Source of the DNA: Candidatus Obscuribacterales bacterium
Lineage (GTDB): Bacteria; Cyanobacteriota; Vampirovibrionia; Obscuribacterales; Obscuribacteraceae
NCBI GenBank assembly: GCA_020050835.1
Contig: JAGVKB010000118.1
Location: 22,999-86,998 of the forward strand
Direction: 5' to 3'
Length of the DNA stretch: 64,000 nucleotides
Shown here: positions 34,158 through 43,182 of the stretch, piece by piece
Layout of the letters: each line of letters opens with the position of its first letter
Numbering within the stretch: position 1 is the stretch's first letter
The notes under the pieces: model-generated
What the model saw: only the letters and a program-made list of their open reading frames with translations
Told to the model about the DNA's origin: nothing
Databases searched by the model: none
Position numbers and translations under genes: made by a program

Positions 34158-34913
34158 TTAGACGGAGATCCTGAGATTCAGTGTTTTGATAATCGGCAAA
34201 AGGTCCAGACCGGAAGAAGTAGTCTTGATCAAATTACCCTGATTGACTTCCGCTACGCTGATCGAGCGGCTGTATCGCACACAGCCAAGGTACGGCACGC
34301 CAGTTCGCTCGTGCAAGGCGAGAGCCTTCTCTTCCAGTGTAAAATCTGGTTGATTTAAGCGGCTTGAGCCCGGTTCTGGCTGCCCGACTGCCGGGGCAGT
34401 CGTCTCGACTGTCACTAATCCGACAACGTTAATCAGTCCGGCTGCAATTAAATAAGTAGAGTTGAGGATCAATTGCTCGACAGCCGCCGGGCCTTCTCTG
34501 GCTACAATGATGGCCGGCAGGTCAAGCTCTCGAGCTAAGTCGCAAACATCGACCCAGCGACCTTGCCGGCCTTCCAGCCGAAGCGGGTGAGAGCAAGAGC
34601 CGGGCAGCTCTACCAAGACCGTCTCGGTGCCTGCGCTGGCAATACGGGCGGCTTCGGTCCAATGAAAGCTGCTCAAAGATTCGCAGTGGTTGACAAACCT
34701 GACCGGATAATCTAACGGTGTATGGCTGATCGAGCTGATGAAGGCCAGTTCGGCTTCGGCCGATTTACGCGAGCCGAAGCTGACAGGCTTTATCGCTCTG
34801 ACTGGAAATCCTTGCTCGCGCAGAGTGCCGGCCAGTCCGGTTAAAACGACAGTCTTGCCGCAGCCAGACTCGCAACCGGCGACGAGCAATCCGGACTTTC
34901 TGCTGCTGCCCAC
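34158..34913 (-). CDS. BioD-like P-loop ATPase
   Basis: 251 residues. P-loop AGCESGCGKTVVLTGLAG near the N-terminus and the KPV element (VRAIKPVSFGSRKSAEAEL) place it in the dethiobiotin synthetase/BioD-like ATPase group. However, the usual GTDTxVGKT and VEGAGG of true dethiobiotin synthetases read GCESGCGKT and VELPGS here, so it may not make dethiobiotin. No other biotin gene is near, though an acyl-CoA carboxylase subunit sits 10 kb away. Same strand as PDRP and S41 peptidase. Confidence 0.75.
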   Translation of the reverse strand: MGSSRKSGLLVAGCESGCGKTVVLTGLAGTLREQGFPVRAIKPVSFGSRKSAEAELAFISSISHTPLDYPVRFVNHCESLSSFHWTEAARIASAGTETVLVELPGSCSHPLRLEGRQGRWVDVCDLARELDLPAIIVAREGPAAVEQLILNSTYLIAAGLINVVGLVTVETTAPAVGQPEPGSSRLNQPDFTLEEKALALHERTGVPYLGCVRYSRSISVAEVNQGNLIKTTSSGLDLLPIIKTLNLRISV

Positions 34914-34979
34914 GGCGCTGTACTTCCTGCTACTTGAATAGTCAAAACGCTGGACAATACTAACATGTCCTGACTAATA

Positions 34980-36323
34980 CTAACTCTTCACACCGACTGC
35001 GACGGAGGGACCGCCCAGCCTCTTCTTGAGGACCTCAATTGCTTTCAGGAGTTGAATATCCTTCATATCCTCCGGGCTGCGCTTGGCGGTCGGTCCGTCC
35101 GGATCTAGCCACCACTGCCCTTTGCCGTCGCGATAATCCTTTTCGGTAAGGTCCACCGTGACATCAGGGGTAATGCCCTTCTTGTGTATGTCAGTGTCGT
35201 TTGGTGTCAGATACCGAGCGATCGTTATGTTGACTCCTGAGCCGTCTTCCAGGCGATTGATGCCTTGCACCAGCCCTTTGCCGAATGTACGTTGCCCGAC
35301 TAGTTGCGCTCTGCCGTTGTCGCGGAGCGCCCCGGAGGTGATCTCGGAGGCGCTGGCGCTGCCTTGATTGATCAGGATCACCATCGGCTGATTCGTAATT
35401 GGATGAGCATCCGACATGGCCGGAGTTTTGTAGCCATCGCGATCTACTGTGGAGACAATATTGCCGCCTTCCAGGAACATATTGGATATGTCAATTGCGT
35501 TAGTCAGCAAGCCGCCTGGATTGTCTCGGAGATCGAGAATGAGCCCCTTGGCCTTGGCCACTTGTGAAAGAGCGTCGCGCATCTCTTTGTTGGCTTGTTG
35601 CGAGATGAAGCTACTCAACCTGATGTAACCGACGTCACCGTCAATGATCTTTGAGGTTTGCACCGCTCTAATCGGAATCTCGGCGCGGGTAATTGCAACA
35701 GAAATTTTCTGCTTGCTGCGGACTAAGGTCAATTTGACTTCGGTATTGATCGGTCCTTTGATTTGCTTGGCCGCTTCCTCGACTGAGATGCCCTTGGTTG
35801 ATTTGCCGTTGATCTCGGCAATTTCGTCACCCGGCATCAATCCGGCCTTGGAAGCCGGTGTGCCTTCAATCGGAGCGATCACTACTATTTTTTGAGCTTT
35901 ATCGAGCCCGATCTGTACGCCTATTCCGTACAAGTGCGCATCGATCTGTTGTTTCTCGTCGTCAAATGCATCGCGGTCCAGGAATCTAGTGTAACGATCG
36001 CCCAGGCTGGCTAGCATCGTCTCGATCGCCTTGTGCGAATCGTCGAGCGTTTTCAATTTGCCGTCGTACTTATGCTCCCACCGGTTCCAGGCTTGATTAT
36101 TGTAGGTCTGATCGTAATAGTCTTCGCGAATCAACTGCCAGACGCGCCGATACAAACCATCCGGGTCGATCGGATTAGTCGAGAAAATACGTTGAGTGAT
36201 GCGAGAGTCGGCGCCTTTGAAGGCCAGTAAGTTGGGGTTGTTAACCAGGTTTGTTCCGCCCATGGAAGCGGCTAGAACGAACGGGACTGCCAGAAGAATT
36301 TTCCACCACATTTTGCTTGCCAT
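34980..36323 (-). CDS. C-terminal processing peptidase (S41, Ctp/Prc)
   Basis: 447 residues. Signal or anchor at the N-terminus (WWKILLAVPFVLAASMGG), an N-terminal helical part, a PDZ domain near 130-210 (GIGVQIGLDKAQKIVVIAPI, AGLMPGDEIAEING), then the S41 core with the LILDLRDNPGG strand, catalytic Ser in GSASASEITSGAL and Lys in RTFGKGLVQ (Ser/Lys dyad), and a KKGITPDVTV end. Acts in the periplasm on C-termini of envelope proteins. In cyanobacteria CtpA matures the photosystem II D1 protein; here the substrate is unknown. Confidence 0.95.
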   Translation of the reverse strand: MASKMWWKILLAVPFVLAASMGGTNLVNNPNLLAFKGADSRITQRIFSTNPIDPDGLYRRVWQLIREDYYDQTYNNQAWNRWEHKYDGKLKTLDDSHKAIETMLASLGDRYTRFLDRDAFDDEKQQIDAHLYGIGVQIGLDKAQKIVVIAPIEGTPASKAGLMPGDEIAEINGKSTKGISVEEAAKQIKGPINTEVKLTLVRSKQKISVAITRAEIPIRAVQTSKIIDGDVGYIRLSSFISQQANKEMRDALSQVAKAKGLILDLRDNPGGLLTNAIDISNMFLEGGNIVSTVDRDGYKTPAMSDAHPITNQPMVILINQGSASASEITSGALRDNGRAQLVGQRTFGKGLVQGINRLEDGSGVNITIARYLTPNDTDIHKKGITPDVTVDLTEKDYRDGKGQWWLDPDGPTAKRSPEDMKDIQLLKAIEVLKKRLGGPSVAVGVKS

Positions 36324-36724
36324 TTCTAAGTTTGAGGTGCCTGCTGGGGAGGATGACCAGAACTTTTGAGTCTTTGTTCCTTCGTCAACTTTCGGTGCCT
36401 GCGAGTAATCCTGGGACTAGGTATAACAATCCCGCAAATTGACATGATAACAACTTGAGCGATAACTTGCCGAATCTTCGCTAATCATGACTCAAGCATT
36501 GTACCCAAACCCTTGTGAATATAAGCGCTGCGGGCATGACCGGTCCGGCCGGCGGACTTTCGAGAGGAGAGCTGTTAGAGTTAGACTCTTCGCAGAAAGA
36601 TCGGTCCTTTGCGCCGGCTCCGCACGGTCAGTGAGCGCGCGCTGAAATGATAGTATTAATAACCGGCCGGACCTCATGTTTGGTAGGTGATTTTTCCTGA
36701 TCTTTCCCGTGGAGTAACCAGGCA
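36324..36724. other. Intergenic region between S41 peptidase and mtnP
   Basis: About 400 bases between divergent genes with no credible ORF. The stretch 36410-36470 is AT-rich and holds a promoter-like pair listed separately; a TATTAAT occurs near 36653. Confidence 0.5.
36439..36466 (+). promoter_or_regulatory. Candidate promoter toward mtnP
   Basis: Perfect TTGACA at 36439-36444, 16 bases, then GATAAC at 36461-36466 (four of six to TATAAT). It would leave a leader of about 250 bases before the GTG at 36725, long for a simple promoter. Confidence 0.3.
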
Positions 36725-37528
36725 GTGGATAAACCGGTGGCAGATATCGGCATCTTTGGCGGCTCCGGATTTTACAAATTGCTCGAGGCGGCAGAAGAGC
36801 GAGCGGTTGAAACACCATACGGCGCCCCGAGCGACAAGCTGGTTGTGGGAGAGTTTGGCGGCAAGCGCGTGGCCTTTCTGCCCAGGCATGGTGCGCAGCA
36901 CCAACTTCCTCCGCACAAGATCAACTTTAGAGCGAATCTCTGGGCGATGAAGTCGCTCGGGGTGACGCGAATCATCTCTCCATGCGCTGCAGGCAGTTTG
37001 CAGAAACACGTCAAGCCTGGAGATTTCGTAGTCTGCGACCAGTATGTAGACCGGACGAGCGCGCGCTGCGATACATTTTACGATGGTCCGATCACTACTC
37101 ATGTCTCAGCGGCCGATCCGTACTGCCCCGAGCTGCGAAAGTTCGCCGTTGAAGCCGGCGAACTTTCAGGGATCAAGATTCACAAGCAGGGGACGGTTGT
37201 GGTCATCCAGGGACCGAGATTCTCCACCAAGTCCGAATCAAAATGGTTTACCGCCATGGGCTGGGAAGTCATTAACATGACTCAATATCCGGAAGCCCAT
37301 CTGGCACGCGAGCTGGAGATGTGCTGCCTAAATATCTCGCTGATCACCGACTACGATTCCGGGCTCGTGGGCGACGTCGAACCGGTCTCTCACGCCGAGG
37401 TTGTGAAGGTATTCGGAGAGAACATCACTAAATTGCAAGGCATGCTTGTCAAACTGCTTGCCCTGCTTCCGAACGAGCGACAGGTTTGCAGCTGCAGTAA
37501 AGCGCTGGCGGGAGCGCGCTTCGGTTAA
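36725..37528 (+). CDS. mtnP: S-methyl-5'-thioadenosine phosphorylase
   Basis: 267 residues, GTG start with GGAG upstream. Phosphorolysis of methylthioadenosine to adenine and methylthioribose-1-phosphate. Motifs: ADIGIFGGSGFYKL, phosphate-site RHGAQHQLPPHKINFRAN (His/Pro pair), ISPCAAGSL, GTVVVIQGPRFSTKSES and NMTQYPEAHLAREL; ITDYDSGLVG near the end holds the purine-site Asp. The NMTQ-PE form and lack of the Asn/Glu purine nucleoside phosphorylase pair favour MTAP over PNP. MTA is the by-product of aminopropyl transfer, so it fits with the synthase-like enzyme at 5947. Confidence 0.93.
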   Translation: MDKPVADIGIFGGSGFYKLLEAAEERAVETPYGAPSDKLVVGEFGGKRVAFLPRHGAQHQLPPHKINFRANLWAMKSLGVTRIISPCAAGSLQKHVKPGDFVVCDQYVDRTSARCDTFYDGPITTHVSAADPYCPELRKFAVEAGELSGIKIHKQGTVVVIQGPRFSTKSESKWFTAMGWEVINMTQYPEAHLARELEMCCLNISLITDYDSGLVGDVEPVSHAEVVKVFGENITKLQGMLVKLLALLPNERQVCSCSKALAGARFG

Positions 37529-37593
37529 ACTTAAAGTCAAGTGCGAGCTACTTCCGACGTTACTTTGTTGCAAAGTGAGTATATGCGCCGCAA

Positions 37594-37794
37594 GTGCTAA
37601 TAATTAGATCCATTACAATCCATCAGATCGTCGCGCTTCTTGGCCTCGTGCTGGCGATCTCCGTGTATGCTGTGCTAAACAGGTTTGGAGTACCATACCG
37701 AATGTGTATGGGTGCAGCAATTCTATCTGTTCTAGTGGTCGGCATTTTTTGGTCGGCCGTGCAGCTTGGAGCCGATGATGAAGACGAAGAATAA
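37594..37794 (+). CDS. Small two-span membrane protein
   Basis: 66 residues, GTG start (an in-frame stop at 37576 limits it). Two hydrophobic helices (IVALLGLVLAISVYAVL and CMGAAILSVLVVGIFWSAV) and an acidic tail DDEDEE. Its 3' end overlaps the start of the M16 peptidase gene, which suggests coupling. No strong ribosome-binding site, so existence is moderately supported. No family recognised. Confidence 0.5.
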   Translation: MLIIRSITIHQIVALLGLVLAISVYAVLNRFGVPYRMCMGAAILSVLVVGIFWSAVQLGADDEDEE

Positions 37795-39184
37795 AAAGCG
37801 GAGTTTTCTAGTTTCACTTATTTTGAGCTTGGGAGTTGTTATGAGCGCGAACGCCGCCGATTGGAAAAAACCATTGATACCGGTAACTGAAGACTTCACT
37901 CTGCCTAACGGCCTGAGGGTAGTTCTTTCGGAGGATCATTCAGTGCCGGTTGCCGCCTTGGCGATTGTCTATGATGTCGGGTCGCGCAATGAAGAAAAGG
38001 GAAGGTCGGGATTCGCTCATCTGTTCGAGCACATGATGTTCGAAGGATCGGAGAATGTCGGCAAGACTGAGCATTTCAGTTATGTGGAAAGCGCCGGCGG
38101 TTCTCTCAATGCTTCTACCCACAATGATTTCACTAACTATTATGAAAAGCTTCCCTCCAATCAGATCGAGCTTGCTTTGTGGCTCGAATCGGACCGGATG
38201 CGGTCTCTCAAGGTGACCGAAGAGAATTTCAAGAATCAGCTTGAGACGGTCAAAGAAGAGAAGCGCTCGCGCATAGACAATCAACCCTATACGCCCGCGG
38301 CCCTGAGATTTGAAGAGCTACTCTTTGACAACTGGTCGAACGCTCATCCGGTGATCGGCTCTTTCGAAGATCTCGAGGCTTCCTCCGTCGAAGATGTGCG
38401 CAAGTTTTTCAAGACTTATTATGCGCCTGACAATGCCGTGATGGCGATTGTCGGTGATTTTGACGCCAAGCAGATGCACGGACTGGTCGAGAAGTATTTT
38501 GCTTCGATTCCCAAACAATCCAGACCGCCTCTGCCGAGCGTTGATGAACCGTTGCAGACCAAGCCGAAATACGAGAAGGTAGAAGATCATCACGCTCAAT
38601 TACCGGCATTCTGGTTTGGCTGGAAGGGACCAGGCCGCCGAGAGCCTGACTCTTACGCGATGGGAATTCTCGAGAAGATTTTGTCGTCCGGTGATTCCTC
38701 CCGCCTTTATCAGAGGATGGTCAAAGGCGATCAAGTAGCCTTGAGAGCTGATGCTGGTTTGGATGAGCGACGTGGACCGTCCGCATTTGAGGGGTTCGTT
38801 ATTTATAAGCCGGGCCATTCGGCTGAACAGGTGCGCGATATCGTCTGGGAAGAGATTGACAAAGTTAAGAAGGAGCCGGTTTCCGAAAAGGAGATCGAAA
38901 AAGCGAAGAATCAGATACTGCGTGGATTGTTTGCGGCCGGAAGCTCGTCGAGCCTGCAGCGTTGCCTGGGCCGGGCAGAGATGTTGGCCGAGTATACTCT
39001 CTTCTTTGGTGATCCCAAGTTGGTTGATGCGGACCTCGATGCGTATCTGAAAGTGACTGCCGAAGACGTTAAGCGCGTCGCCAATAAGTACTTTACCCGG
39101 GAGGGAATCACGGTTGTCGACGTGCAACCGGTGCCGGCCAAGGCTGAGGCCGAAGCTGAAGCGCCGGTGCTTCAGCACAAGTAG
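37778..39184 (+). CDS. M16 zinc peptidase, catalytic subunit
   Basis: About 468 residues from ATG 37778 (GGAG at seven bases; ATG 37775 or TTG 37766 are alternatives). Signal peptide (KKRSFLVSLILSLGVVMSANA) so periplasmic. M16 signature SGFAHLFEHMMFEGS carries HxxEH, with the downstream Glu region QLETVKEEKRSR supplying the third zinc ligand. The second M16 half from ~residue 190 (AVMAIVGDFDAKQM) has no metal site. It resembles the beta-type subunit of bacterial M16 pairs and is followed by a non-catalytic partner. Confidence 0.93.
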   Translation: MKTKNKKRSFLVSLILSLGVVMSANAADWKKPLIPVTEDFTLPNGLRVVLSEDHSVPVAALAIVYDVGSRNEEKGRSGFAHLFEHMMFEGSENVGKTEHFSYVESAGGSLNASTHNDFTNYYEKLPSNQIELALWLESDRMRSLKVTEENFKNQLETVKEEKRSRIDNQPYTPAALRFEELLFDNWSNAHPVIGSFEDLEASSVEDVRKFFKTYYAPDNAVMAIVGDFDAKQMHGLVEKYFASIPKQSRPPLPSVDEPLQTKPKYEKVEDHHAQLPAFWFGWKGPGRREPDSYAMGILEKILSSGDSSRLYQRMVKGDQVALRADAGLDERRGPSAFEGFVIYKPGHSAEQVRDIVWEEIDKVKKEPVSEKEIEKAKNQILRGLFAAGSSSSLQRCLGRAEMLAEYTLFFGDPKLVDADLDAYLKVTAEDVKRVANKYFTREGITVVDVQPVPAKAEAEAEAPVLQHK

Positions 39185-39226
39185 TTTGTCGAAGCCTGAA
39201 TTCTTCAAGGAGCTGGAGGGTTTGTG

Positions 39227-40852
39227 ATGGGAATTGCAGAAGCGGCCAAGCCGAGACAGTCGACGACGATCAACGCGCCGGAGCCAGTCTGGTCGCACCC
39301 GTACCGGCGGAGCACCGCAGGCAGTGTCGGTCGAGTCGAGAGCGTGTCCGTATTTTTTTCACTGATTGTTTTGTTAGGAGTATTGACTTTCATCATGACA
39401 GCTATTACACCGGCAGAGGCCGTCGAAGCAAAATCGGAGAACATTAAGGCAGCCACGGCCGAATCATGGCGCAAGACACCGCCGACGCTGCCGGTGCCAA
39501 GACCGTTCAAGCTGCCGGCATTCACTACTTACAAATTAGCCAACGGCTTGACCGTTCAACTGGTCGAGGACCATCGTGTACCGTTTATAACGGTTAATCT
39601 CGGCATCAAAGCGGGCTCGTCGCGCGAGCGCGACGAGGTCCGAGGGCTGGCTGCCATCACCGCCGACATGATCACCGAAGGCACCGCCAAGCGGAGCAGT
39701 AAGCAGATCGCCGAAGAGGTGGACTTCATTGGCGGTGGGCTCAAAGGAGGCGCCGACCTCGACTTCACATTGATCGTGGGGTCGTCGTTGTCCGGATATG
39801 CTGAGCGCTTGCTGGACGTGGTATCGGATGTAGTGCTAAACCCGTCTTTCCCGGAAGACGAGTTGAAACTCAAAAAGACCAACTTGATTCAAGAGCTGGT
39901 AATGAAACGCAGCCAACCAGACTTCTTACAGGATGAGCGCTTTATGAACGTCCTGTTTGGGCAGCATCCTTACGGAGTAATAGCCCCCAGTCCGGAGAAT
40001 GTCGAGAAAATTACCCGGAAGGACTTGCAGGACTTTCATAAGACATACTTTGTTCCAAACGAGTCCGTGCTGGTAGTAGTAGGCGACTTCCAGCCCGACA
40101 AGATGAAGGCGTTGATTGAAAAGGACCTGGGCGCCAACTGGCAATCCGGACAATTGGCTCAATTGAAGTACCCGGCTGTGCCGCAGTATCACGGGCGGAG
40201 AATCTACCTGGTCGACAGACCGGGCTCGGTTCAGTCATCGATCAAACTGGGCAACGTTGCGATCAGCAAGAGCGATTCGGATTATTTTCCGCTATTAGTA
40301 GGCAATCAAGTTCTGGGTGGAGCCGCTCACTCAAGACTATTCCTCAATATCAGAGAGCAGAAGGGCTACACATATGGTGCCTACAGCAGCTTTGCTGCGC
40401 GAAAGGAGCCCGGCCCGTTTGCTGCCGAGGCCGAAGTGCGCACTGAAGTGACCGGTTCGTCTCTGCAAGAGTTCTTATATGAGCTCGACAGGATGCGCAA
40501 CTTGAAGGTTACCGACAAGGAGATCCAGGATGCCAAAAGATATCTCGCGGGCTCCTTCGCTTTGGGATTGGAGACGCAGGCTGGACTGGCACAGCGCTTA
40601 TTGGAAGTGCAGCTCTACGAGCTTCCCAAGGACTATCTCGAGACTTACACCGACAAGTTGATGGCAGTGTCGCTCGATGACGTGAGAAAGGCCGCGCGCA
40701 AGGATATCGATTTCGAAAACATGGCGATTGTCGTCGTCGGAGACGGCAAGAAGATCAAAAAAGAACTGGAGTACTTTGCGCCGGTTGAGCTTTTCGACAC
40801 CGCCGGCAAGCCGGTGGGCAACGATGGAGCAGCCGGAAAGAAATCGTCTTGA
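39227..40852 (+). CDS. M16 peptidase-like, non-catalytic partner subunit
   Basis: About 541 residues from ATG 39227 (GGAGGG six bases upstream; GTG 39224 is an alternative). A long basic N-terminus then a hydrophobic helix (VFFSLIVLLGVLTFIMTAI) suggests a membrane anchor or long signal. The position of HxxEH reads GLAAITADMITEGT, so zinc-binding residues are missing. The C-terminal half keeps the substrate Arg/Tyr motif (IREQKGYTYGAYSSF). Such subunits pair with the catalytic M16 protein, here the gene just upstream, 42 bases away. Confidence 0.92.
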   Translation: MGIAEAAKPRQSTTINAPEPVWSHPYRRSTAGSVGRVESVSVFFSLIVLLGVLTFIMTAITPAEAVEAKSENIKAATAESWRKTPPTLPVPRPFKLPAFTTYKLANGLTVQLVEDHRVPFITVNLGIKAGSSRERDEVRGLAAITADMITEGTAKRSSKQIAEEVDFIGGGLKGGADLDFTLIVGSSLSGYAERLLDVVSDVVLNPSFPEDELKLKKTNLIQELVMKRSQPDFLQDERFMNVLFGQHPYGVIAPSPENVEKITRKDLQDFHKTYFVPNESVLVVVGDFQPDKMKALIEKDLGANWQSGQLAQLKYPAVPQYHGRRIYLVDRPGSVQSSIKLGNVAISKSDSDYFPLLVGNQVLGGAAHSRLFLNIREQKGYTYGAYSSFAARKEPGPFAAEAEVRTEVTGSSLQEFLYELDRMRNLKVTDKEIQDAKRYLAGSFALGLETQAGLAQRLLEVQLYELPKDYLETYTDKLMAVSLDDVRKAARKDIDFENMAIVVVGDGKKIKKELEYFAPVELFDTAGKPVGNDGAAGKKSS

Positions 40853-40972
40853 GCTCGGTTCAGACCGATTCTTTTTGCGCATTGGCTCTAATCTTCTTGA
40901 TGCCGGCGAAGTCGGGCGCCGTCTTTTGCCAGGATCAGAGGCATTAGATAGTTGCTCCCTGAAATTCTTCGG

Positions 40973-43126
40973 TCAACTGCTTTCAGCCGTAAGCTTAGTG
41001 AGTTTGTCAATCTCCGGCTTGAGCGCTTCAGCCTGCTTGGCCTTGCCTCTTTTCGTCAACAAGTCGAAATATGCCTTGACTGGTGGTAGGGTGAGCTCAG
41101 CTGAAGCATTCAATGTCTTCAATTCTTCAATTGCCTTTCGATAGTTTTCTTCGGCTGAGTCGAACTCTCTGTCATGAACCTTACAGCCAGCCAGATCGCA
41201 GTGCAGGAGGGCATCAGCTAACTCTAAATTTGCCTTCGCTCTTAAGCGATTAGCAATCGCCTTTTCCAGTAGATTCTCGGCTTCTGCCACCCGATTTTCT
41301 CGCAACAACATGTTGGCCTGTGCCTGCAAAAACAATGCATAGTAGGCGTCTCTTACGTCATGCAGCTCGGCCACTCGCGTCGCTTCCTCGAGATAGCGCT
41401 TGGCCTCGCTGTGCTGGCCGAGCGCTATCTTGATGTGAGCGGTCAAATAATTGAACGGCACGAAGGCGCGATGATCGTCAGACAATTCATTCTTAGCCAT
41501 GGTCATCAGTTGATCGGCATAGTAATTTGCTTGCTTATAGTTTCCTTGGAGAGACAACGACTGTGCCAGCCCATTTGCTGTCCACATCAGGACCCGGTCG
41601 CGGCGCTCCCCACTTTCTCGGCGATTATTGCGGGCAAGCTTGAAATAGGACAGATAGACTTGAATAGCATCGTCGATCTTGCCATGGGCGATCAGACACT
41701 TAGCGGCGCTATTCATGAAATCTCCCACTCGCCAGTTGTCTGCGCCGAGAACGGGCTTTCCCACTGAAAGCCAGTTCTCAGCCAGTGCGCCGGACCGGTC
41801 GTATTCTCCTTTGTTGAGCGCATCGTTGCTGCTAACGTAATAGCTCTCCCAGCACAACACGATGTATTTCTTGGCTTTCGCCGTGTCGCCGGCCGCCAGA
41901 TAATACTTCGACAGTTGCAGTCTGGCAGCAGCTAACTCGGGTGATTTCTTGTCGAGCTGCCTGACCAGCAGCTCTTCGGCCTTTAGATAAGTGTCCGCAG
42001 CCCGCTGAAAATCTCCCGCCTGTGCATAAAGACTGGCCAGCTTGGTTAAACATGGCAGCAGCTGTCGGTCGTCCGGTTTCATGGTGTCAGCTTGAAATTG
42101 CAACTGGAGAGTCAACAATCTTGAGGCTGCTGCTGGTGAGAAAGACAACCAGCAGCAGCCGGCTACTGCTGCCAAACCCAAGAAAAAGGCCAGCGCCTGG
42201 CCCTGGCGTGATTTCGGCTGGACGGGCTGGACGAGAGCGCCCGGTAGCTTCCCTGGCAGTGGCTGCCACGAGTTCTGGGCGTTGGCTGGTATGAGCTGCT
42301 CCAGCTTCTTGCGAAGGCTATCCATTGATTGGAAGCGCAAGTCCGGATCATCATGCAGGCAAGTCAGCACAGTCTCCTTTAGCGCCGCTGCTAGCTCCGG
42401 TTCGATTGAAGCACAAGCGAAAGAAGGCGTTGCCGCCTTGCTGCCGAATCTCCTTTGTCCGGTGTTGGCCGGTTGACCTGTCAGCGATTCATACATGATG
42501 CAGCCGAGCGCGTAGATATCTGAAAGCTCAGTCGCCTCCTGTCCGGACTTTTGCTCCGGGCTGGCGTGGACAGCTGCGCCGGAATTGTCATTTGGGGCAG
42601 TAGTGGCGCTGTCGCCGGCCGATGAATCGAGCCCGGGCAGTCCGAAGTCGACAAGTTTGACGAAATCCGGGCGAGTGCCAGATTGTGCCAGCAAGAGATT
42701 GCTGGGCTTGAGATTGCCGTGGATGACGCCGGCGCGATGTGCATGCGCGAGCGCTCTGCAGGCTTGCAGGAAGATCATGCCGGCGCGTTGCCAGTGGATG
42801 CTGCTTTCCGTTTGAAGAAGCGTAGCGAGGCTCGACCCGTCGACATAGCCCATGACGACAAACGGCTGCTGCCGCTCGTTTACTCCGAAGTCGTGTATGG
42901 CATTGATATTTGGATGGGTGATCGCACTTACCGCCCGGGCTCTTTGCTGAATGTCTTCGGCTGCCTTGTTGCAAGTAGCGTTGAAGATCTTTATGGCAAC
43001 AGTTCTTTTCATCAGCCTATGCCTGGCTTTATAAACGCAACCGTTTGGCCCCTCCCCGAGCTTAGCCAGGATCTCATATTGTCCATCGAGAATGGTGCCA
43101 GTGGGCAGCTCGGTCATCTCGCTCAA
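40973..43126 (-). CDS. TPR-fused Ser/Thr kinase-like protein, probable pseudokinase
   Basis: 717 residues. N-terminal kinase fold (~15-290): glycine loop LGEGPNGCVYKA, beta-3 Lys in RTVAIKIF, but the catalytic loop reads His136-Gly137-Asn138-Leu-Lys-Pro (HGNLKPSN), so the catalytic Asp is Asn and the Arg is Gly; DFG is kept (KLVDFGLPG). A transmembrane helix near 306-325 (LAFFLGLAAVAGCCWLSF) follows, then about eight TPR-like repeats to the end in the periplasm (for example LYAQAGDFQRAADTYLKAEE). It may act as a scaffold or sensor rather than a kinase. Similar N-terminus to the partial kinase at 803. Confidence 0.9.
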   Translation of the reverse strand: MSEMTELPTGTILDGQYEILAKLGEGPNGCVYKARHRLMKRTVAIKIFNATCNKAAEDIQQRARAVSAITHPNINAIHDFGVNERQQPFVVMGYVDGSSLATLLQTESSIHWQRAGMIFLQACRALAHAHRAGVIHGNLKPSNLLLAQSGTRPDFVKLVDFGLPGLDSSAGDSATTAPNDNSGAAVHASPEQKSGQEATELSDIYALGCIMYESLTGQPANTGQRRFGSKAATPSFACASIEPELAAALKETVLTCLHDDPDLRFQSMDSLRKKLEQLIPANAQNSWQPLPGKLPGALVQPVQPKSRQGQALAFFLGLAAVAGCCWLSFSPAAASRLLTLQLQFQADTMKPDDRQLLPCLTKLASLYAQAGDFQRAADTYLKAEELLVRQLDKKSPELAAARLQLSKYYLAAGDTAKAKKYIVLCWESYYVSSNDALNKGEYDRSGALAENWLSVGKPVLGADNWRVGDFMNSAAKCLIAHGKIDDAIQVYLSYFKLARNNRRESGERRDRVLMWTANGLAQSLSLQGNYKQANYYADQLMTMAKNELSDDHRAFVPFNYLTAHIKIALGQHSEAKRYLEEATRVAELHDVRDAYYALFLQAQANMLLRENRVAEAENLLEKAIANRLRAKANLELADALLHCDLAGCKVHDREFDSAEENYRKAIEELKTLNASAELTLPPVKAYFDLLTKRGKAKQAEALKPEIDKLTKLTAESS

Positions 43127-43182
43127 AGCCTTTCGCCGGGTGAAGCGGTAGACGCAGTCGTCGACCGAGCTTTATTTACCCA

